From Amoebidium appalachense (taxonomy: Eukaryota; Ichthyosporea), in contig CAVNZM010000001.1 in the NCBI GenBank assembly GCA_963693365.1, positions 186,001-250,000 on the forward strand: 64,000 bases of DNA. The letters are read 5' to 3'. The notes under the pieces were generated by a model. It saw only the letters and a list, made by a program, of their open reading frames with translations. It did no database searches and had not been told where the DNA came from. A program made the position numbers and the translations under genes. Positions 1 to 21,176 of the stretch are shown here, one piece after another. The stretch's first letter is position 1. Every line of letters begins with the position of its first letter.

Positions 1-235
1 GAAGGGTCGTCTTGCCAGCACCCAAATACCCCGTAAGGATGGTCACAGGAATACGCGTTGTATCGGCAGGATCTGGAAAACGGGAATGTGTGTGTGTGTG
101 TGGGGGGGGGGGGGGGAGGGGGAGGGGGGGGGGGGGGGGGGAGAGGGAGAAGAAAAGGAAAAAGGAAGAAAGAGGGACCGGGAGGGGAACGAGCATATAT
201 ATTTTTGGGGGGGTAGTGGAGCTGGTGGTCGGTGG

Positions 236-272
<37 letters not shown>

Positions 273-403
273 AGAGGGGGGAGAGGGCGGGGGTGGTCTT
301 AGAAAGCGGTACACAAGAAGTAAAAATGTACAACAAACAACTTAATGCCCACAAATAAGGTTGGAAAGGTGAAAGCCCCTTCGAAGCCCAGTCAACCGCC
401 AAT

Positions 404-445
<42 letters not shown>

Positions 446-1393
446 CTGTTTGTGTGTGTGCGTGTGTGTATGATTGTCTGTGTATAGGCATCTGCATTAA
501 TGTTCCCATGCAAAAAAGTGATGTGTGTGTGTGTTCAGGCCTGTTCAATTGCCTGTGTGCGCCTGCACGTGTGTATGAGGTTGTTCAGTTGGCTGGCCGT
601 TAGTTGTCAGTCCGATGCCGGGATAGGTGAAACATCCAGTAGAAAATGCGTGGTTGGGGAGGGAAAGTGGGATAAAGAAACTCTGCGTTCATTTATGTAT
701 ATGTTTGCGTGTTTTGGGGGGGGAGGAGGGGGGAGGAGGGGAGGGAGTGGGCAGTGGCCTGAAAAGGTATGCATATGTTCCACTTGTGTGGTGAAAAATC
801 GGTTATTCAGTGGTGTCAAATTTGTACGTGTATTCGAATGAGCACAGGCAACCAGGAGGCTACACCCAACACTATGCCAAAAAGGAGGTAGGAAAGAACA
901 CAAAAGAAGAGACGTAAAATGAGATTGAGTGAAGTAGATTGCCCATGTGATGCAAAAACGTCTTCGTGGCATTGTGCGGAGGAGGCAATAGGGGTGTACA
1001 TGTTAGAAGTAGTGGAACGAAGCCAGGGGGGATAAGGCTAGGAAGTGAGGGAAGTGGAAGTGGAGGGAGCGAGGAGAAAAGAGAGAGGAGAGGGGGAGAG
1101 GGGGGGGAAAGTTAAGGGTGGTGGGAGGGGCGCATGGAGGGGGGGGGCCGGCGGGGGGAGGCGGGGCGGGGGGGGGGGGTTGAAAAAGATGGAAGCGGGA
1201 AGGCGTGAACACCTGGCTATTTCCTCGCTAGAACACTCCATGTGTGTTTTCAAAAAACAAAAGCAGAAAGCAGAAAGCACGCCCAACCTGGCTCTGTCGC
1301 TACGACACAAGGTGCAAGCAAACACATACCTCGTTGGGGGGTGGGTTGTGGCGCAGGGGCTTCCTCCACAAGAAGAGGGCAGTCGTCGTCCAT
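1..1393 (-). CDS. ZNG1: ZNG1/CBWD family zinc-chaperone GTPase, 5' part (partial)
   Basis: Two exons are visible, at 1393-1330 and 72-1, and the gene continues past the left edge. The ATG sits in a good Kozak context (gccATGg). Exon 1 ends in phase 1 (CGA G|gtatgt) and the next exon begins AT CCT after ttttccag, so the joined protein reads through an Asp codon without a break. Exon 1 encodes 21 residues including CPLLVEE, resembling the CPELVP motif by which animal ZNG1 docks on the MYND finger of methionine aminopeptidase 1. Exon 2 encodes IPVTILTGYLGAGKTTL, the G1/P-loop that opens the COG0523 (CobW) GTPase domain. The family moves zinc to client metalloenzymes using GTP hydrolysis in the cytosol. 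The CxCC metal motif, the NKxD motif and the CobW C-terminal domain would lie outside the window. The gene is divergent from POLH, with about 750 bp between the start codons. Family assignment is firm; the docking role is inferred from the motif. Confidence 0.85.
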
Positions 1394-1597
1394 GGCAAAA
1401 GGGAGCACAAGCCTAAGGTATATATTAAGAATTAGTGTGACAAAGTTCTTCCTGAAGGTCACACAACTGAGTATTTGATCCAAGAGAAGAGGCCCAGACC
1501 CCCGAGGTGGCGCCGGCCCCCGGCGCCGGCCGCGGGCTGCCTTCATCGAAGCTTCGGAACACCCGAGGCGCGATTGCGTAATCATTCGATTGTCATT

Positions 1598-1609
1598 TTT
1601 GGCGCCAAA
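1598..1609. promoter_or_regulatory. E2F/DP-type site (TTTGGCGCCAAA)
   Basis: A 12-bp perfect palindrome matching the E2F consensus TTTSSCGC on both strands. It lies about 205 bp upstream of the ZNG1 start and 535 bp upstream of the POLH start. E2F sites drive S-phase transcription in animals and plants, which would suit a replication-linked polymerase. Binding is inferred only from the motif. Confidence 0.5.
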
Positions 1610-1882
1610 TTTGAAACATGCACAGAACAAGCCTCTGTGTCTAGACCTCTCAGTAAAAGCTCTCAGACTACATGTGCACTGTACTGTCAGTGGGATATGT
1701 AAACGAGCAGTAATTAAACGAGCAGCATGCCACAACGGTGATGCACGCACGCAAAAGGGCACCACAAAGAAACCCAGGAACGGCAGTGACACTTTTTGTG
1801 TAAGAGCTAAAACGCACGCACATGCTTAGGTACACGCACGCCTGCAAACACGCTTGACACTCTTGTGTTCCTACAGCACACG

Positions 1883-1992
<110 letters not shown>

Positions 1993-2142
1993 TCATACAT
2001 TCACGCACACACACACAAACATACTAGCTGACCCATTCTTTCACACTCACACATGCACACTTCTACACAGGCACTTGCACAAATGTACACAGGCACATGA
2101 ACATATACACACGTACACACGCACATTGAGAGGCGTGGCAAC

Positions 2143-12347
<10,205 letters not shown>

Positions 12348-12580
12348 CGTTGGTGATGTGCTAACTCGATGTGCTAACTCGATAATTAATTTCAATCACA
12401 TTGCGGTTGTCATCTTTAGTTTTCTCAAGAAACCGCCACATTGAATGCCTAATAATTTGAAGTTGAGATATTTGTGTTATTGAATGTACTAATATGATGC
12501 GACAGCGACAGGCTGATTCTGAACTGTATTTCGATTAGTTTGAGTAGAAAGTGCCTAAGTATGTATGACTGTAAAGGAGG

Positions 12581-12586
12581 AATAAA
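12581..12586 (+). terminator. Candidate POLH polyadenylation signal AATAAA
   Basis: The only canonical AATAAA I noticed close downstream of the POLH stop codon, about 235 nt after it. Position and orientation fit a short 3' UTR. It is not confirmed by transcript data. Confidence 0.5.
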
Positions 12587-14623
12587 AATGTCATAAACAC
12601 ATGTATGTCAAAGCAGCACGAGCTAGTTATCCCCCTGTACTGTACATGTGTGCAATTGGAACTACTAGGTCATGTAGTTGAGTGTGTTCCTGATCAGAGG
12701 ACCTGCATGCTAATTTAGTTGCACGCATGCACGAAGAATTTAGAAGTGAATATGATCGCCCCCGGGCCTAGCACAGTGAGAACGCCAACATACACACGCT
12801 ATATCTCGCTCCTATATAGATTCGTTTATTCATTATGTTGTGTCGTATAAATATGCAAAGATGATTATGTCTTGGCGTTGTAATCGGTTGTTGTGTCTCC
12901 TGCTCGTATGTGTAATATGTGTGGGGGGCGGTTTACTCGCGGATGCATATCTATCAATAAGTGTGACCTGTTAGCTAATGTGGTAGAACCGGAGGTTATG
13001 GGCGGCTTTATTCTCTTTTCTCCTTCTCTCCCCCAGTATATCCGTTATAAAATGACCGTGTTAGATCACCTTATTAAAGCTGCACAGTATTATATTGTGA
13101 TACGGTGTCTTAACTTTCTCTCGGAGCTACCAATGCTAGATTCTGCTTATCCATAATCTATAGCCTACTAGGGTTGTTTTATTGCCATGGCATAGAGTGT
13201 ACATAAGTCACTAGCTGCATTTATTTGATTGGCTGCGCTGGAAAACGCAGTAGGCCGTCAAGTGAGGCTGGGCCCCTGACGATGTCTGCAGCAATACAAA
13301 GTGCATAAACCCCCATACATACATGCACACCTACATACGAAGGAATATTACTAGACTCTGATTTTCGAAACCCAAGATTCTAAGGGCTGCCAAGCCTGTG
13401 GACAAAAAGAACATAACCGGGGGACTCCGAGAAGGGGGGGGGGGGGGAGGGGGGGGGGCGGATTCGCCTGAGAAATCATTTGCGGCCGACTTAAAAGTAT
13501 TCGGCGGTTCCCGGATCCCACATGTACAGGCATGCATCAAGGTACTTTCACTTCGACCTGTTGTTGCCGCACTTGGGCTCCGTGAGACCACACGCCCCCA
13601 AGTTCGAAAATCTACTACTATGTGACTACATAGTACTAATTGCAAACAGATCAATCGTGTATGGATATCACGTGCACCACTGAACACATGTCACCGAACT
13701 AATATCATATCATTTTACATGTACGTGCCCATGATTCCCATGCATGGTGCCGTGACTTCTTTTTCCATGCACACGTCGGCAGTGAAGGTCTTTTGTAGAG
13801 CCCGATGGGAAGAGAGTGCGGCCATGGGTGCACACGTACATACTGTACATGTGCCACAGTGTGCATACACCAATGTGTACAAGATAGTATATTACTCGAT
13901 CCGTCGTTTCATATATAAAATTTGGGCACTGCTTGAACTCACTGATTCAATGAGGCGAGGCATCGGATGTTCTGGATGCATATGTAGACCTCAGAGCCAG
14001 TGTCGTAGGGGAGAAGCAGGCCACATTCGGTTTACACATGCGCAGATATCCAAAGGTGGCCCTCTGGTGCTGTGACAGTTCACTTCTGTCCGATCGCGAC
14101 TGCAGGTGTCATTTCCAATGGCGTCATCGGAATTCAACAAACTACCATATTTAGAAATGCAATAACCAAATCGAGGACACTGTTACGTAATCGTGTACCT
14201 TAAACACAACCGTTGGTTACCCCTTCACTGTGACCGTAACGAAGCTTTTATTTTCAGGAACGCTTCTTGGAATCACGCCATGCATATTCCTACTTTTTTT
14301 TTTAGTTTTATAAAAAATTCCCATGACTACAGCACAGTAGCCCAAGACAGAAAGATCGTTTCAAGGCATCAATGGGTACGATGTATACTGTAGTCAACTT
14401 TGGGCATCAAGCTGAAAAATACCCGCCAGCTGCCGGGGTGCTCAGCGAACAGCATGCGCATCAACATTAATGATGGCCGTGGCAGCTTCCCGTGGCACTG
14501 TCCTGAGGTACCGTACAGTATGCGTCCACGCATAACATACCGCCCCGACAAGGGTCGAGGTCGTTATGTTAAATTTTAATTAGTATCTAAAAATAGGCTC
14601 CCAGAGCCCGTCTCGATTATGTT

Positions 14624-14659
<36 letters not shown>

Positions 14660-14931
14660 CCCCCCGCCCGCCCGTCCTCCCGCCCCGCCCAGGAGGCCAC
14701 ACTGGGCCTCTCCATCGGGCGGGGAATCCGCAAACCGCTAAATGACATAAATATAGTAGTAAACAAATAATAAATTGATCAAATGAATGAATAAACAAAG
14801 AATACTTATACTAGTTCCTTTTTGAGATGGTGAAAAAAAAAGGGAAATTCGGAAAAGAAAAAAAAAAACTTTGGAAAAAAAAAAAAAAAAAAGAAGCTGA
14901 AAGCGTGAAAGCCTATGTGTGTGTGTGTGTG

Positions 14932-15086
<155 letters not shown>

Positions 15087-15266
15087 AAATCTAGATCAAT
15101 ACTTGAAAGTCTAGCATTTAGTACATCAAGTCCCCCCCCCCCCACCCCCCCCCTCCCCTCCTCCCCAACCTGCTAAATAAGTAAATATAGAGGAAATCAA
15201 TAAGTAATTGATTCAAATAATAATAAAAACATACTAATTTTTTTCAAGGGGACCAAACCAAAAAAG

Positions 15267-15306
<40 letters not shown>

Positions 15307-15329
15307 CAACTCATACAAACAAGGACGTA

Positions 15330-15761
15330 CTAGTCTAGTCTTTCTGCTCCCTCACACCTTACTCTCACACCACGAATTTGGCACCACACACCTACACGAG
15401 TAAGAGGCAACCCCTCCCCCTTCGCCTCATACAAATCCGTATTAAGGGTTTCATCAAGCTCCAAACCATTACCGTAACTCACACGGAAAAGACTCAGCGA
15501 TTCCGCGCGTGTGGGGGCTCTGCGGCTCTCTAAACTCTCCATGTGCGAGCGCAATTGTGCTTTTGCCGTTTCGGCTTGTGCAATTGCACGTGTGGTTGCG
15601 TTGTTGATTGTGTTGTTTGCGTTTACAAAACCCTCAGAAATGATTGCTTGGGCTTCTTGGGTAGTTTCCTGAAACTTGTCTGTGGCCTCATTTACTGTGT
15701 GCAGTGCACTATTCAACGCCCCAAGTGCAGCTGCCTGCACCTGGACTACTGGCTTGGTCAT
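15330..15761 (-). CDS. Orphan single-exon ORF, 143 aa, unknown function
   Basis: An intronless reading frame with ATG at 15761-15759 and TAG at its end. I do not recognise it. Residues about 1-80 are rich in Ala, Gln, Asn, Thr and Glu with few Gly or Pro, as in a long amphipathic or coiled-coil helix; the rest is mixed. There is no signal peptide, membrane segment or metal motif. Composition is normal for coding sequence and unlike the simple-repeat frames that dominate other ORFs here. It could be a small gene, a terminal exon of a longer gene, or chance. It lies 600 bp from the AT-rich insertion, with no obvious partner. Confidence 0.4.
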   Translation of the reverse strand: MTKPVVQVQAAALGALNSALHTVNEATDKFQETTQEAQAIISEGFVNANNTINNATTRAIAQAETAKAQLRSHMESLESRRAPTRAESLSLFRVSYGNGLELDETLNTDLYEAKGEGLPLTRVGVWCQIRGVRVRCEGAERLD

Positions 15762-16369
15762 GATCGGTGGGTTTAATATGCATTCAACCTGCCTATATGA
15801 CTAGGATGTAAAAACTAGCTATACAAGACTGCTTCGAACTAGTTGGGGCCTTCGTATGTTTCTGCTCGTTTATCGACATAGTCGGCCACATCCATACCAT
15901 GCGATGTGCGGCCGTCGCCTATCATTGGCCCTGCCGAGCTTTGGGCGGTCGTTGAAATCACGGCGAACCACTGTTTTGTCTGGGAAAGAGATCGAAATAC
16001 TAAAGATAGGGGGTCTAAACTGACCAGATAAACCCGATAATTCGTCCTACAGGAGGTTGCTTCCGATTTCTGGGGTATCTCACATTTCTGTGCAAAATGA
16101 CGATTATTACTGAATATTTATGGTTCTGAATAAAGGTGTGAAACAGTATATCTGCTAGAGTGTGCAACTAGATTTCCGGCATGTTTGGGCATTAGTGTTT
16201 TGGTTTTATTTGTGGAAATTATTGACATAAATATGTTTCTGGGTAAACACGTAGGATGGGTGTTCGATACCAACATAGCCATGTAGGCTTCATTTCGTGT
16301 TTTAGTAGTTAGCGGTTGGCTGCCCGCACAGTCACGGGCACCTATTAGTGTCATCTTCACTTAATTCTC
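15762..16369. other. Spacer before AT-rich block
   Basis: About 600 bp of ordinary-composition sequence with no recognised gene. AT content rises from about 16370 with no N gap at the junction. Confidence 0.5.
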
Positions 16370-16708
16370 AGCAAGACTTAGAAGTTATGTATAACGGTAT
16401 TTGGACAGTTATCTCTCTCGATTGTTATATACATTTATAAGCAATTGATTTATTTTAGTTATATAAAATCCATGGTCATTTTCGCCTTTTAACAGTATTA
16501 GTAATTATATTGAATACTGTATATTAATTTTCTAATTATAAATTTTAAGATCTAATGATGATTATCAGTTAGTTCCGAGGAGGTGTTCCTTGGATTATTT
16601 AATAAAGAATTTTATTAGCAGAAGGAATGATTTTTTAGTGTATCAGAAGCTTTGCTATTATTAGCATTCTTCTAATTTTACTTCCATAGCAGCTTTTCAC
16701 CTTCTATT

Positions 16709-17070
16709 GATTTAGGATTTCGTATCTCGAATTACTATATTCTATTGAAATTGATGTATTAAAATTAAATACCTCTTTTAAATACTGCTATTCTTAACTC
16801 CATCTTCACTTCTATTATTGTCCTGGGTCTTAGTAAAATAAGGTGTGGCAATTGGGATAACACAACTAGTTCATTATTAATTTTTCTATATGCTGAGATA
16901 ACCTATAAATTTAAGAACTCTTTAACAGAGATAATCTTAAATATACAACAGCTCTTAACATAGAGAGAGCCCTCTATATAGAGAACTCTTTATACAGAAA
17001 GCAAATCAATCAGCAGGAAACCCAATCTTACATGTGTAACAAAGTTGGACCCTCCGAGACTATACACAAA
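16709..17070. repeat. Diverged direct repeat, copy 1
   Basis: Begins gatttaggatttcg and ends near gagactatac. It matches 17291-17662 in ordered blocks (aataaggtgt, taaatttaag, gacaatcttaaatat-like, agtaggaaa-like, gagactatac). Copies are clearly related but diverged. Confidence 0.7.
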
Positions 17071-17290
17071 CTAAAACGTTTCATTACGCAATAGAATCGT
17101 ATTTAAGAGATAGTCCGCTTTAAAATGGGAAAATAGCTCAAAGATTTTAGATCTTACTAGTATGTACACAAAGCTACTTCCTGAAGTCTATTTATTTAAC
17201 AGTATAAAAAGTAAGCTTTTTTATGACGTACGATGAGTAGGTTGTGGGATGAGCTTTATTGAATAGGAGAAATATCTTGATTTATTTATT

Positions 17291-17662
17291 GAATTAGGAT
17301 TTAGTGTCTCGAGTTATTACATCCAGATTTTTTTCATTCAATTGAGGTATTAAGGCTATTAAATATCTCTTTTAATTCCATTTTTTTATTAGTGTCCTTG
17401 ATACTAGCCGAATAAGGTGTAAAAATGGGCGATTAACACTAATGATCCACCATAAACTTCGCTACATACTGAACGCACCTAAATTTAAGTACTCCCTGAG
17501 AGTGACAATCTTAAATATATATATAATAGCTCTTTACACAAAGAACAGGCTGACCAGTAGGAAATCAAATTTTATATGTGAGATAATTAAATCTTACATG
17601 TGATATAATTAAATCTTTAAATTTAAATTACTTGTAGGATCCTTAGAGACTATACGTGGAGC
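17291..17662. repeat. Diverged direct repeat, copy 2
   Basis: Second copy of the 16709-17070 unit, about 580 bp downstream. It carries an extra local duplication (taaatcttacatgtgat-like) near 17585-17605. Confidence 0.7.
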
Positions 17663-17814
17663 TTCTGTTCCTTCTTATGTAATTTAGTATGAAAATAACA
17701 ATATATAAATTAAGCATTAAAAAGATATATCGTATCAACTAGGATAATCGGCAGTAAAATTTTATACAAGATTGTTATATATTAATGAGTAAAATAATCT
17801 TGGAGAACAAGTAC

Positions 17815-18237
17815 ATACTTCTTTTTCATCTACCTTATTATTAATTGCATTTATAGTAGTTCAGAACTTAATAAGACTGATCTTTTATGGTTTAGTGCTA
17901 CAGCTCTCATTAGTGTTACTTTAGCCTTATCATTTGGAATTTGATTGGAAGTTACTTTATATGGATTCATTCCACGATGAGCTCCAACGACTCGAGTTTC
18001 TTTTTACGCTTAATCGAGTTAATAAGTTATTCAGTTAGAGCACCCTCATTAGATGTTAGTCTTGCTGCCACTCTTTTAGCACGTTATTTTACTTGGGTTT
18101 ACTTTAATACCGGTATTAGCTAAAGGAGTCTTATCTTTAATTATTATCTATATTATTTATCTTTACTAGGTCAGAATTTAAATTAGCGGTTGCTGTTACT
18201 CAAGTTTATGCTTTTATACTATTTATTTTTATTTAAT
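17815..18237 (+). pseudogene. atp6: Mitochondrial atp6 (ATP synthase F0 subunit a) relic
   Basis: One frame gives SATALISVTLALSFGIW, like the conserved mid-protein helix of ATP6, with two TGA codons where Trp is sensible. A shifted frame (17994-18122) gives LIELISYSVRAPSLDVSLAA, matching the family's highly conserved segment LIE-ISY-R--SL--RLAAN. A further frame near 18168-18232 gives EFKLAVAVTQVYAFILFIFI, matching the C-terminal helix (LE-G-A--QA-VF--L). The order is correct for ATP6, but at least two frameshifts and an internal TAA break it. The invariant Arg of LRLAAN is Ser here. ATP6 forms the proton half-channels of mitochondrial ATP synthase; this copy cannot be functional. The N-terminus is not clear. 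Confidence 0.7.
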
Positions 18238-18459
18238 ATCTTTTATCTTGAGAGTGGTCCCATGGTTATCGTAGGTTTCCTAATTTTCAAATATCAATTA
18301 TTGGAGTTGTGAGATCTTGATTTATCTTATTATTATCGCGGGCATTGTAAATTTAAAGGGCTAATTGTTTGAGTTGTAAGATTTTAACAAGGCTCATGGT
18401 CCGGTTTTGTTAAACTCTGAGAACTTATCAAAGCGAATGCTAATAACTACTAACTTATT

Positions 18460-19105
18460 AAAGTTAATTTATGTGTCATTATTAATGGTGTTGATATATT
18501 TATGTACGTATACTCCATTAGTGAGTCGAAACTTGTGAATTTTATTCCAGGATCCAACAAAGGTAATTTAAATGGTATTACTCCAAGAGATTTAAAGTTA
18601 TTAATTAGAACTATTGGGTTTATAATTTTACGTTTCACGTCTACACGTAAGGTATAAAAACTAGACTCCTAGGTGTTTTGTTTCTTAGAGATAAGATTAT
18701 TCAAAAATAATGAAACTTATGTTTAAACCTCTATTTAAGCTTGGATTTTTATCCCAGCTTCATAGTTTTTGCCCCCAGGAGAAACTATTATACTGTGTTG
18801 AAAAGCTAATTCGGTGTACACTAAATTAATTAGAGCAATTATTCAGATTGATTTTAAAAATGTTAAGCGTACCCCCCCCCCAAGAACTGAAATATATACC
18901 AAAGATAGCACAAGTAATTTAGCTACTCACCCCAACTTTTAAAGGATGCAATTTGTAATACATGCAGATGCCCTTTTTATTAATATCATAGATTCTAAAG
19001 ACGATACTTTAGCTATTAGAGAAGCTTTTAAACTAGTTTGGCTAAAGATTTTTAAGCTTACATTATCAGATGAGAAGACTCTTAATATCTCTACTAGGAA
19101 TTAAA
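18460..19105 (+). pseudogene. Group II intron-encoded reverse transcriptase/maturase relic
   Basis: Blocks of an LtrA-type RT appear in correct order across different frames: FIPGSNKG then GITPRDLKLLI near 18540-18605 (the block usually reading PG-DG-T-DG), KTRLLGVLFLRDKIIQK near 18658-18708 (RPLGIP--RDK--Q), FAPRRNYYTVLK near 18765-18800 (GFRP-RS-HTAL), and FVIHADALFINIID then LTLSDEKT near 18949-19080. The last corresponds to the YADD active site, which reads HADA here, so the second catalytic Asp is lost. Stops and frameshifts separate the blocks. Such proteins splice and mobilise group II introns in organelles. Nothing clear remains of the X or endonuclease domains, and I could not identify intron domain V. 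Confidence 0.72.
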
Positions 19106-19267
19106 TAACGATGGTCCTTAAAGCTAGAGTAAAATTATACCATATAAGAAGCGAAATATCCAAGCAGTCTACATTAAGAGAAAATGTGAAGTAACAAGTT
19201 TAACAAAATACCCATAACTGTAGGCTCCCATTATCAAGCTCGTGGTGAAATTTCTGGAGAAGGAGTC

Positions 19268-19730
19268 TTATTTTCGTAGGAAAGGTCCAAACTCGCTTAA
19301 GAAAGATCTTGCGCACCTAGGGAAAATTCTGCATACTTAGGAAAAGTCATGCGCATTTAAGAAAGGTCCAACTTTAGTAGGAAGAGTCCAACTAGCTTAA
19401 GAGAGATCATGTGCACTTAAGAAAGATTCTGCACATTTAGTAAAGATCATATGCACTTAAGAAAGGTTTTGCGCCCCTAGGAGAGATTCTGCGCACTTAG
19501 GAAAGGTCCAACGTTTGTAGGAAGAGTTCAACTAGCCTAGGGAAAAATACTGCACACTTAGGAGAGATTCTGTGCACTTAGGAGAGTTCTACCTTTAGTA
19601 GTAAGGGTCCAACTTTCGTAGGAAGGGTCCAACTAGCTTAGGAGAAATCCTGCGCACTTAAGAAAGATTCTGCGCATTTAGGAAAGATCCAACTTTCGTA
19701 GGAAGGGTCCAACTAACTTAGGTGAAAAGC
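19268..19730. repeat. About 20-bp minisatellite
   Basis: About 23 degenerate units of two alternating types, one resembling cttaggaaagattctgcgca and one resembling gtccaactttcgtaggaagg, each about 20 bp. It is confined to the AT-rich block. Confidence 0.85.
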
Positions 19731-19834
19731 ATTACACACAGGTACACAGTACCAAGCTAGTTTAAGTTAACAAGCTTTCATCTCGTAGCATAAATACTAT
19801 CTATTAAATTACAAAACAGCATTATGAGTCCCAA

Positions 19835-20590
19835 CGAGTTGCGAGGACTAATACGAGCTTGTCGTCGTATAATGACAAAAGCATAAGACTCTTCTCTTAG
19901 CAAGAAAGTTCTACTGAGACCTAACACAAGAAGGTCATACCAAGGCATGATGACCAACCCAATAGGTTCGCATCAACGATTAACCCAATACGTTCGCACC
20001 AACGAGCAACCCAATACGTTCACACCAACGACCAATCCAATACGTTCTATGAAGAGAGAGCTCACCATAAGACATCTGCGAGTTGCGAGTTCATGACGAG
20101 TTGTGAGTTTATGACGAATTTATAATCCGGAGATTACCAAAACCATAAGAGAGTCTATTAGCGATAAGGCTCAAGAGAGGTTCTTGAGATCCTCATATTC
20201 GAAAAGCCTAAGAATGTTTCTTAGTGAGAAGGCTCTTTAGAGACTCTTATAATCACAAGATTATCAATTCACCTGGGATGAGTAGAAGAACTTGCGAATT
20301 GCGAGTCCTAGACGAGCTTGTCGTCGTATGATGATAAGAGCATAAAACTTTTCTTTTAGCGAGAAGGCTCTTTAGAAACTCTTGTAATACAGGAATTCAA
20401 AAGCATAAGAAAGATTCTTAGCGAGAAGGCTCTTCAGAGACTCTCGTGCTGTTAAAGTAAAAATAACTTTACTAGTACTAAACGATTTGTAAGTGCTCAA
20501 CTAGTTGTTAGTACTAGACGAGTTACAAGTTCGTACTAGAGTCTTGTAATACGAGCTTGTCGTCGTATGATGACAAGAGCATAAGACTTT
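19835..20590. repeat. Interspersed repeat cluster (cgagcttgtcgtcgtat family)
   Basis: The motif acgagcttgtcgtcgtat followed by atgacaa-agcataa and ttagcgagaaggctct recurs at about 19853, 20310 and 20548, with partial pieces near 20170, 20220 and 20410. A 24-bp unit (acccaatacgttcgcaccaacg) is repeated four times at about 19957-20048. It resembles the repeat-rich spacers of some mitochondrial genomes. Confidence 0.75.
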
Positions 20591-20609
20591 TCTAGCCCCT
20601 TACCTTTCA

Positions 20610-20900
20610 TAACATCAAACCTTTAATCCCTCGTCTATGCTAGCATTTTATCTTTCATAACATCTTATTACTATCAATACTCTAATCCTCCGTTAAACAT
20701 TCTTCAATCAACTAATTCTCTTCCTCTGTTAATCCTCATTGATTTATTAATTATACTCCTCCGTCTATCTTCATCGAGTCCTAATCCTCCGTTTATTGTT
20801 CCTCGATCTACTAGTCCTCTTCTTCTGTTCTGTAAATCATTATCGATTACTACTTATCCGTAAATATTCCTCAATCAACTAGTTCTCTTTATACACCAAT
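20610..20900. repeat. Degenerate repeats with ctaatcctccgt core
   Basis: Pyrimidine-rich sequence in which variants of taatcctccgtt and cctcaatcaactagttctctt recur every 60-80 bp. Too diverged for an exact period. Confidence 0.5.
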
Positions 20901-21176
20901 GTGCACTTTTGAGATTTTGTATATATTTTAAAGTCTATAATAAAAGAAAAATTTTAGAAGCTTAAGTAAATACTTACAGGGTTCTTGTATAAATTTACCT
21001 AATTTTCAGGATAGGACTAGTATCTTTCTTACCAATTTTAGTCCTATTATTAACCATATTATATGGAGATTTTAATAGATTAGACCCCTAAATATTTACA
21101 TAGAATTAGGTATTATATTTTTACGTGGAAAAATTAATGGGGGTTTGCTAATATTATTTACTTTGATACATTTAAT

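Noticed and set aside
43-513. Many long frames made of Pro, Gly, His-Thr or Cys-Val repeats
   Set aside because: They are translations of C/G homopolymers and (AC)n or (GT)n arrays, occur in several frames at once, and have no domain or codon signal.
12893-13156. 87-aa frame downstream of POLH
   Set aside because: No recognisable motif, not conserved-looking, and located where 3' spacer is expected.
13719-14075. 118-aa frame in the POLH/WDR3 spacer
   Set aside because: Mixed composition with no domain; length is within chance for this base composition.
16118-16360. 80-aa frame on the minus strand before the AT-rich block
   Set aside because: No motif or compositional support; short enough to be chance.
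17941-18123. Separate 60-aa gene in the AT-rich block
   Set aside because: It is one frame of the broken atp6 relic; the same family continues in other frames on both sides.
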